Assembly (NCBI GenBank): GCA_022606135.1
Contig: JABYQN010000015.1
Location: 248,001 to 312,000 of the forward strand
Length of the DNA: 64,000 bases
From: Fomes fomentarius
Lineage: Eukaryota > Basidiomycota > Agaricomycetes > Polyporales > Polyporaceae
Direction: 5' to 3'
A program made the position numbers and the translations under genes. A model generated the notes under the pieces. That model searched no databases and was not told the origin of the DNA. It saw only the letters and a list, made by a program, of their open reading frames with translations. The stretch's first letter is position 1. Each line of letters opens with the position of its first letter. This document shows, piece by piece, positions 56,332-64,000 of this stretch.

Positions 56332-57269
56332 ACGAGAATGTCAGTGGTAGCATTGCTAAGGACCATGTGTACGTTCAGTATCTCATCACGTGTAGTACGG
56401 TATTATATATATCTAAACGTTGACCAGTCTCGGTTCCTCTCAGTAGAGATAGATGTTTGGAAGCCCATGCGCTCCAGATTTGTTGACAAGTCCCAGATGG
56501 GTGGCAGGGGCAAACGACAGGGCCATCAACCTCAATGTGTCCCCCTCGCCTCTTATTCCCCGCATCTGGAGTACAAGCCGGCCTGTGAGGTGCTCTTCTA
56601 AAGCCGGTCTCCGGTCAGTGAGCTGACAAACTCACTTCGGTTCCACCAAGACGGTACATGTACAGTAATGGGCGCTTAACAGGTCGAAGAGACGATGAGA
56701 TGCGATATACTGACTGAAGGGTTGCCAGCTTTCGCACTTCGAAAGGAGTATAAGGGTGAGACTCAAAGAACAACGAGGTATTATCATGAATCTTAGTACA
56801 CACAGGTTTGCTATTGACTCAAGTAGATCATAGTTGGTCTAGGAAAGGATGCGACGAGATATACGCAGCAGCGCACTGTTACTGAAGTCGGAGGAGGCGG
56901 ACTCTGCAGTGAAAATGGAGGCATCGTGTCACAAACCACGTGGAAACCGATCGCCACTAGCCATCACAGCCCATGATGGCGCCACTGCTCCTCGCCTTCG
57001 ACCACCTTGTCATCACTCATCTGGCGAACGCTGTCTGGCTTCTCCGTATACAGGACGTCTCATACAATCACTCGAGGTAACTATGCGTTCTCTTGGCAGA
57101 ACTGCATATTGACTTACTCAGTGTTCAGTGGGTTCACTTTCCGCCACCAAAGATATCGTATTGAGCCACCCGTATCGCAAGTCCTTGTTCGAGTGGGAAT
57201 AACCTATCAACGCACCGACCCATTAATTTTACCTCGACGGCGACAACGGCAATTTCGTGCAGCGGCAAC
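56332..57269. other. Intergenic
   Basis: About 940 bases with no supported gene. The stretch directly before 57270 should be the promoter of the F-box gene. Confidence 0.4.
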
Positions 57270-58622
57270 ATGTCCAGCCTGAAAGCGGTCAGTAGCAATG
57301 CTCACAGCTGGGGAGCAAGACTGCTCACTATCGCTGAATAGGAGACGACTCAGACACTCAACCCGACCATTGCCTCTGGTGCTCATCCTCCCACCCCCCT
57401 CCACGACCTCCGTTTCCCAGTCGAGATATGGCGCCAGATTTTCCAACATGCGTCCGTATCAGATCTAGCGTCTGTCGCATACGCCGCCCTCGTGTGCTCC
57501 ACTCTGCATGCTGCAGCCGAAGACGTCCTCTACCACCATGTTGAGCTCTGGCGAACACAGTCCGCACGCCAATTCAGGGACGCCATCCTCCGATGCCCAG
57601 GGCGTGCCCACATCGTGCGCACCCTAGTCCTCGGCTGGACCAGCCAAGCCGAACTAGTAGAAACAGAACGCGACCTCGAGCCGCACTTCGACGTAATGCG
57701 CTTCATCCTTGCTCGGTTACCCGCGCTTCATACCATCACGCTTCGCCGCGATTACGCTTGCGTGTTGTCTCTCCCCAAGCTTGTCGACGCGCTCGTCCCC
57801 ACACTGCGCCACCTCACAGGCGATGAAGTAGAATCCACCGCCGATATGCATGCCTTACTGGCGGCTCGCCCAGAGCTCGAAGAAGTCCGACTGCGCTGGG
57901 ACAGACGCACACCGTACACAACGCAGACGCTCGCTGGTAGGAACCTCAGTAACCTTTGCAAACTGGTTTGCCCTGCAAAAATGCTCGAGGGGGCACGCTT
58001 CACACCAAACCTCACCCACCTATACGTCACCGTGGCGTACGGACAAGACCACCTCCTGGAGATCATCGAGCTAGTTGGCGAACATCTCGTCAGTCTCCGC
58101 ATCTGCCGCAGATTCGACGGGTACACACGGCACGACAGGCCGACGAGTCAGCGCTACGATTGGAGCGGCTGTCTGAAGCTCAAGTTCCTTCAAATCCACG
58201 ACGAGCTCGCTGACAGGTTTTTCGTCCGTGTCTTGTTTACTCTCCTGCACGGTATCCTCTGACGCGTCGCGCTACATCAGCCGCAGGGGATCCCGGCAGT
58301 GGACCTCGAGGGGGACTTCGAGTTCGCAAGCTGTCCTCCAAGTCTCGTAACGTTCGTCTGGTCGCCGCCCTGGGGCCCCAGGTCTGGCTGGTAGGTCCTG
58401 TGTTAATGCGGGCACTGGAAGCTGACTATGACATCCAAAATAAGGACACCCAACATGCCCAAGTTCGCGGAAGATGCGCTCAGAACTGTGCCGACACTCA
58501 AAGAAGTCATATACGAGGCTCCGTATGGTGTATGGTGTAGACATGCCATTGCGGGAGATGGGGACAGGACCTTCAGGGACTCCAGAAGCATTGATGAGGA
58601 GGAATGGGCCAGCGTTGTATGA
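57270..58622 (+). CDS. F-box protein with LRR-like substrate region
   Basis: Four exons (57270-57287, 57342-58223, 58287-58381, 58445-58622) give 390 residues in frame. An F-box lies at about residues 28-75: LRFPVEIWRQIFQHASVSDL, VAYAALVCSTLHAAAEDVLY. Repeated leucine-rich strands follow (VRTLVLGW, ARLPALHTITLRR, LRHLTGDEVES, LSNLCKLVCPAK, LTHLYVTVAYG, LVSLRICRRF, LKLKFLQIHDELAD). F-box proteins bind Skp1 and bring substrates to SCF ubiquitin ligases; fungal genomes carry large fast-changing sets. The substrate is unknown. The intron after DRFF has a GTCCGT donor, also seen in membrane-protein gene 1. The last exon (MPKFAEDALRTVPTLKEVIY) matches a paralogous part of the gene at 17692. Confidence 0.85.
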
Positions 58623-59244
58623 TGTCTTTGGCGTGTCGTGTAGAAAGGTTTCCCTCATGGTGAACGGCGATTACATACCACGTGAGTTTAGACTAGATCG
58701 AGCAAGTAGATGTTTCTCTGTTCTCCCAATTGATGACTTCGTACTTGACTTCAGAAAGCCTACTCCCCTTGAGATATAAGTGTACTGCGTAAGGGCATAC
58801 GAGGATGTATCCCTCGTATCAAACGTTCCTGAAACATCTTCGTCCACGGGGCCTAGTAGCGTTCTACTGCTCTCATCGTTCACGCACTGCACCATATTTG
58901 TGCGCAGATTCCCTGCAACGAGGCGTTCAGACGCTGAGCCCGTGCCGTCCATGACATACCTGTTGTTCGCCGTACGTCATCCGAAGGCACCTGAGTCCGT
59001 GTACCCGAAACGGGCCGAGGAGCTAACGCGAAAATTAGAGTGAGAATTGGGGTAGAGTAGTGGTAGTGATACGGCTGGTACAGTTCAGCGCAGTTGCGGC
59101 GGTCCGGGTATAAAGAAGCATAATGTACGCGTGAGGATAGGCATACCGCCTATCCGGCGTGATCTCTCGTTTCTCTTCGTCCATCTCAACATTCAATCGT
59201 TCACTGTGACCGTCGCACGTAAGTGAGTTACCTTCACCATGATG
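58623..59244. promoter_or_regulatory. Spacer with promoter-like elements pointing into the next gene's antisense strand
   Basis: The spacer lies between convergent genes. It nevertheless holds a TATAAAG at 59109-59115 and a perfect 8-base hairpin (GGATAGGC at 59135-59142, GCCTATCC at 59148-59155). CT-rich leader-like sequence, a GTAAGTG splice-donor-like site at 59220 and CACCATG at 59236 follow. On the plus strand this would drive transcription antisense to the membrane-protein gene. Confidence 0.4.
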
Positions 59245-60689
59245 TCATACCGCATGTGTTTCGCTTTGCTCCAGCCGTGGAACGGGCAACGACGTCTCGC
59301 TCTCTGTCTTGACCTGCGAGATGAGGATCACCCCCGTCGACTCTGTAGGCTCGCGACTGGGGCGGTCAGGCGTGATAGGCTGGGCAAGGAAGACTTGACG
59401 CATTGGCGAGCGATCCTGGTGGTCGAGGATCGGCGCGTTAGACGCGTAGGTGGTACGTCCCGAGGAGCTCGCGTGGAATTGCGAATCATGGCGCGTGTCG
59501 TCTTTCGTGGTGTTGAGCGCGACGCGTATGACGATGAACGAGAAGACAAGACCCTGCGTGCGCAACACAGGTGGGTGGGACAGGCACATCAGTATGGAAA
59601 TAATCAGCGGTTTGTGGATGTGGATCATGAGAAGGGCGGGGGAGTGAAACGCACCAGGAGCGCGGGGAAGACGTTCAGGCACGTCGGGTAACCGAGCTCG
59701 GTGCTGTTGACGAACGTGATGACCAGCGAGACTGTCGCGGCGGAGTAGATGGCGGTCGACTGAACGGTCGCCTCGATGACTTTCCAAATCTTGAGTGTCG
59801 ATCTCCTTCGGTTGAGCTCGTTGAACTCGCGGGTGAGGTAATAGACCCGCCACATGATGAGAACTACGTGGCAAGATGTGGTAAGTTAGATATCTCTACG
59901 GCGTTCGGATCGTCATCAATTGTGCTCACTGGTGCAGATCATATTGATCAGGAGGGAGAGCCCGTAGAACGAGACGGACATGTAGAATCCGATCGTTCCG
60001 AGGAACGTGGAGGTGTACCCGATCACTATCCATGAAGCTGAGGAATATCGCAAACGAGCCTCTCAGGGACACATACCACCATCCAAAACCAACAACATAG
60101 TTGGAATGATGATCACTGGCCAACTGCGATTAAAAACCCTGTGTAGTCGATAGATCTGCTCAAGTCGTAGTGAGCAACTGTGGTCGCTCAAATCAAAAAT
60201 AGACATACCATAAAGCCATCTCCGATAAGAGTTTGAGAAACATAGAGCATGAACTTCGCCGCTTCCATTCCTGGCCGTATGTGAATGAATCCACGAGTTG
60301 CCTCATAGATGTCAAGGGCGAGGTGCTGCCAGTAAGTGCAATGGTTAGTAGCGGAAGCAGCACAGACACCCTTAGAAGCACGCACCACTGACGCCAGCAG
60401 AAACATCAGAGTATTCGCCGCCAAGAGGATGATGTTCGACGTCTGCCGCCTTGTTTGCGGGTGCGCGCGGCACAGGATCCACGTCCCAAAACCGAATGAG
60501 ACTACGAACGCGGCATAGAGGACGCACTCAATCGCGAAAGCGGCGATGAAGAAGTGTAGGGATGCGGGGCCAACGAAGCTCTATAGAACAACCATATCAG
60601 AGACAACTTATCATCACGACGACGGCATCTAGTAAGGAAGACGCACGTACCCCGAAGGCGTCCAGCGACACTGTTCCTACATCCGACAT
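59245..60689 (-). CDS. Multi-pass (7TM-like) membrane protein, family member 5
   Basis: Seven exons (60651-60689, 60386-60580, 60209-60325, 60080-60155, 59930-60025, 59655-59863, 59245-59553) give 346 residues. Exon 2 is again exactly 195 bases. Segments include FFIAAFAIECVLYAAFVVSF, LLAANTLMFLLASV, MLYVSQTLIGDGFMIYR, VIIIPTMLLVLDG, VIGYTSTFLGTIGFYMSVSF and ATVQSTAIYSAATVSLVITF. The tail after LVFSFIVIRVALN is hydrophilic, about 90 residues, and lacks the PIAIHVSVSTT motif of members 3 and 4. It is the only member of the family on the minus strand. The function is unknown. Confidence 0.87.
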
Positions 60690-62345
60690 CGAGGTGGGGA
60701 AGAGGTTCGTACAGGCAAAATCGAGAGCCACTGCGGAAGTATATAGGCTGGGCTTGTGGGGAGCGCTCCTGATGCAGTTCAGGGGTAATAGAGCTTCCAC
60801 CGGTCGGGTCGCAGAGCCAAACGCAAACGCTATGTAGACACTCTTGATTCTTGAACCTTCGCCGGACGCGCATGACCGTTGGGTTTGATGGGGCGCCCAC
60901 GCTGGCAAACCGCAAACACCATCGCGCCGAGAGGTCGGAGACGCTATACACGGTACCGCTGCTAGTGGCGGTGGTGGCGGGAGCAGACGAGCGAGGCTGA
61001 TCTGTGAGATCCTGCGCGAGACATACCACAGAAATTAATGGGGGTATGTTAGTACATGTATTTGCTCGTTGGGAGGGCGACTCACCATGTGACGGACCCG
61101 TCAAGGATCTATGGGCTATAGGACCTCCTTAACGTGTTCACGCTCAACGTGTCGTGAGAGTATGATCCTGATTGAGGGATGCTGAGTCGGCTGAGTAACA
61201 TAAATGACGGAGGGAGACTAGGTGGCGGGAAGAAGTACTTCTTGGACCATCGAGGCACTGCATCTGCTTCATGTTATATGAGGCTAGTATCCTTCGCGTC
61301 TTCTGCGCTCCTTTATGTGTGCTCGCCCTTATCGATCATCAACCCGGGCGCAGGAACCGGCGACGCATGACAAGTGTGAACTAGGTGGGCGGACTGAATT
61401 CACTGAGATGTCCCGCAGAGGCTTCGAGACGTTTGTGTCCCTGGCGTTTGGGATACTGATCAAATAAAGCAGATATCTACGAGATGGGGTGAAGGTTAGC
61501 TGCTCAGGCTCGCGAGACGCATAGATAACGCAGAAGAATTCGCGGCGCGCAATACTCACAAAGCGACCTTGCAGGCGTGCAACTGAAATGGGGCGACGAC
61601 AGTGTCGCCTAGTAGCCGTAAATCCATATACAAGGACGACTCGGAGTACCTCGAGGAGATATTACTGTCATAGTTGCCCTTAACGCTCCGGCGCTTGCTT
61701 CGCAGCGCACTTGCGGAGCACGAAAATCTGAGCGGAGAGAGCGGCTTGCTATTGTGAACGGTTAGGCTCGGAGCACAATATCTAAGCGGAGAATGCGGCG
61801 CATCTGTCCAGCCGAGTTGTGGAGCTTCAACGAGCGCGTCGGAGTCTCGATTGGACCTATCTACGCCAAGTTCAACCAGAGTTGTTTCTACCAAACCATC
61901 AAATTCCCGGACTATCATTGACATCTTTCTACCTGTTCGTTTCTGTATCAGCTTCTATGTATAATGAAGAAACTGTGATCGTACACAAATCTGAGAGCTT
62001 TCAGCTCACAGTAGTACTAGTACTGCTGGACCCACGGTCAGTGGCCTTTTAACTCTTCACTCTCAATGTAATCTGCGCTAGGTGAACGAGATACTTCACA
62101 GGTCATGGACACCTGGATTAGGCTATAACGCCAGCTTGAGGTGGAGATAATGACGCCGATGACGATTCTCAAAATATACACACGACTTCCATACCTTCTA
62201 AATATCTCACGTCTCTCACAGTAACTCCGCTTATCTCCAACGCAGCACGCACGAAGGCGCTCCTACGATATGACTTACGATAAGCATACAACTGATATGA
62301 ATACACCTGAGCTACTCAAGGACCCCGACGACCTCAGTTGGTGCT
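60690..62345. other. Intergenic: two divergent promoters
   Basis: About 1.65 kb between membrane protein 5 (-) and DUR3 (+). No gene is supported. A long regulatory region would fit the nitrogen-controlled expression known for fungal DUR3, but no specific GATA-factor sites were verified. Confidence 0.4.
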
Positions 62346-64000
62346 ATGTCTCGTCCAGTCGAGATGACGGAGTTCAAGCCTCTACTAAGTACGTTGGTTC
62401 CCCCTCAATTGGTTAAAAAAGCTTGCTAATGGCAGTCAGGCCAGAGTGTTGGATATGGCGTTGTTGTTGGTGGGTCAAGACGCCGGAATGCCAGTGCGCG
62501 ACTGACGATTTGTATCAATATCCAGGCGTCGGATTTTTCTTCGCTGGTTTGATGCTCGTTCTCACCTACCTCCAGAAAAAGTTCTCCCGGTTCTCCCCCT
62601 CATCATCCGAGGAGTTCACGGTAGGACGCTCACATCCCGGAAGATACCATTTAACTCCTACTCCTGCAGAGCGCTTCAAGGAGTGTCAAGGTGCGTTGTA
62701 ACCGTAGTGAACGGTGCTGGCACGACTGTGTGTGACGGAATGCACTAGCCCGGGCTTGTTTGTTGCGGGATGTGAGAGTTTGCACCTCCCTTTGCTAGCA
62801 ATGACGAACGCGACCGATTTCGCAGAGTAAGCGCATGGACGTGGAGCGCGACATTGCTGCAGTCCAGTACTGCTGCTTACACCTTCGGTGCGTCGTCTCT
62901 CAGCCCAGGTCGCTCCTCTTTCGCATATCTCATCTACCACATAGGCGTTAGTGGGCCTTGGTACGGAGCCGTATCTTGAATTTCCCTGTGATTTTCTAAC
63001 TCCATTCTATAGGTGGTATGGTGTCGGTGGTACAATCCAGCTTGCCCTCTTTTCCATGGTGGCTGCGAAGGTCAAGATGAATGCCAATGGAGCGCACACG
63101 TTTCTTGAGGTCTATCTTTCATTCATTCGATACATGCTATTTGTGTCTGCTGATGCGCCATTGTAGATTGTCAAGATCCGGTTTGGTACCGGTGCGCACT
63201 TGCTGTTCACCTTCTATGCGTTCCTCTGCATTCTGGTGGTCTGTGGCTCGCTCCTGCGTACGTTTAGCTCGCCCAATATGTCTCGAACGCTGACCCTGAC
63301 TTGACGGCCGCTTGAGTTGGAGGCGCCGCAACGGTCAATGCGCTGACAGGCATGAACACAATTGCCGCATGCTTTCTTCTCCCCATTGGCATCGCCGTGT
63401 ATGTCGTCTTCGGCGGCTTGCGTGCGACCTTCATATGCGACTACGCGCATACGATGATTCTATTCGTGATCATCTATATCTTCGTTGGGCAGGTTTAGTG
63501 AGCGCCTTCACAATTGTACCCAAGCTTCCATGCTGACTCTCATCATCTAGTGGAGTAGCCGATGTGACAGGGAGTATCGGCGCAATGTACGACTTACTTG
63601 TACAGGCTGGAAGAGACTCACCTGTCGTGGGCAATCAAGATGGGAGCTACGTCACGATTAAGTCAAACCAAGGGCTAGTGTTTGGTGCTGCGACTATCCT
63701 ATCCGGTAAGTGTGGAATATGGGAACGATCTCTTCCCCTTGCTGAAGATTCCGCAGGCTTTTCTGGCGTCTTTTGTGATCAAGGTTGGTTCAGCCTCTCT
63801 TTGCGCGTGTGGCATCCAGAATGACACTACATCCACACCACAGGATATTGGCAAAGAGTAAGCCACCATGCAGTGCTGTCGCTGTTGCTGTCACAACTCA
63901 CCGTTTCACTGCGTAGGCTATAGCGAGCGCTCCGAAGTCAACCACCAAAGCTTATGTGCGTGCAACATGCTCAGATGCTTACATCTTGTTGACTTTTGTG
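62346..64000 (+). CDS. DUR3: Urea active transporter (SSS family), 3' end outside window
   Basis: At least 14 short exons are visible: 62346-62388, 62440-62469, 62526-62620, 62670-62690, 62749-62771, 62826-62887, 62945-62960, 63013-63109, 63167-63257, 63317-63497, 63551-63705, 63757-63783, 63844-63857 and 63917-63955, after which the gene continues. The product starts [20 protein letters not shown] and shows the sodium:solute symporter fold of Dur3: [92 protein letters not shown] and [15 protein letters not shown]. Dur3 imports urea (and polyamines in yeast) at the plasma membrane, driven by protons or sodium. It is normally induced under nitrogen limitation. The start at 62346 is chosen because it splices in frame into the conserved QSVGYG segment. 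Exons of 14, 16 and 21 bases make this gene hard for automatic prediction. Confidence 0.93.

Noticed and set aside
1..64000. General reassignment of TGA to a sense codon
   Set aside because: SNF12, the three reductases, P450 and several others end at TGA exactly where their families end, so TGA works as a stop in this genome; only local read-through or mutation remains possible.

Overview
This 64 kb window looks like nuclear DNA of an Agaricomycete (mushroom-forming basidiomycete), probably of polypore type. Genes are densely interrupted by 50-70 base GT-AG introns, micro-exons of 14-36 bases are common, and large families of BTB/POZ proteins, multi-pass membrane proteins, F-box-like proteins, P450 and aldo/keto reductases are typical of that class. 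No reads, transcripts or database searches were available. Exon models were worked out by hand from splice sites, frame continuity and comparison between copies inside the window.

Layout. 0-7 kb: end of a BTB gene (-), the SWI/SNF subunit SNF12/SWP73 (+) and a BAR-SH3 membrane-remodelling protein (+). 6.5-16.8 kb: a tandem segmental duplication whose two copies have lost different genes. The left copy keeps a head-to-head BTB pair and only a P450 tail; the right copy keeps a complete 12-exon P450 but only BTB remnants and a BAR-SH3 tail. 17-25 kb: an LRR/F-box-like gene lacking an F-box, a 334 bp foldback element, a multi-pass membrane protein and two BTB proteins of a second type. 25.9-28 kb: a flavin monooxygenase interrupted by one TGA. 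28.7-34.3 kb: a gene-poor island with a LINE-like remnant and a possible solo LTR. 34.4-49.7 kb: three copies of an aldo/keto reductase module (one inverted) with attached BTB genes, a small protein with a possible Crinkler-like N-terminus, and a broken membrane-protein gene. 51-61 kb: three more members of the membrane-protein family and a true F-box gene. 62.3-64 kb: the 5' part of a DUR3 urea transporter running off the window.

The conserved single-copy genes (SNF12, BAR-SH3, DUR3) sit at the two ends. The 55 kb between them is accessory sequence made by duplication and decay. The most unusual points are: (i) one in-frame TGA in each of three otherwise frame-perfect spliced genes (FMO and two BTB genes) plus a TGA in a length-conserved exon of the broken membrane-protein gene; (ii) a 7TM-like family without a recognised domain, four intact members and one broken, sharing exon sizes; (iii) GC-AG introns kept at one position in two BTB paralogues; (iv) reciprocal gene loss after tandem duplication, with a chimeric junction where a BTB reading frame runs into a BAR-SH3 tail.
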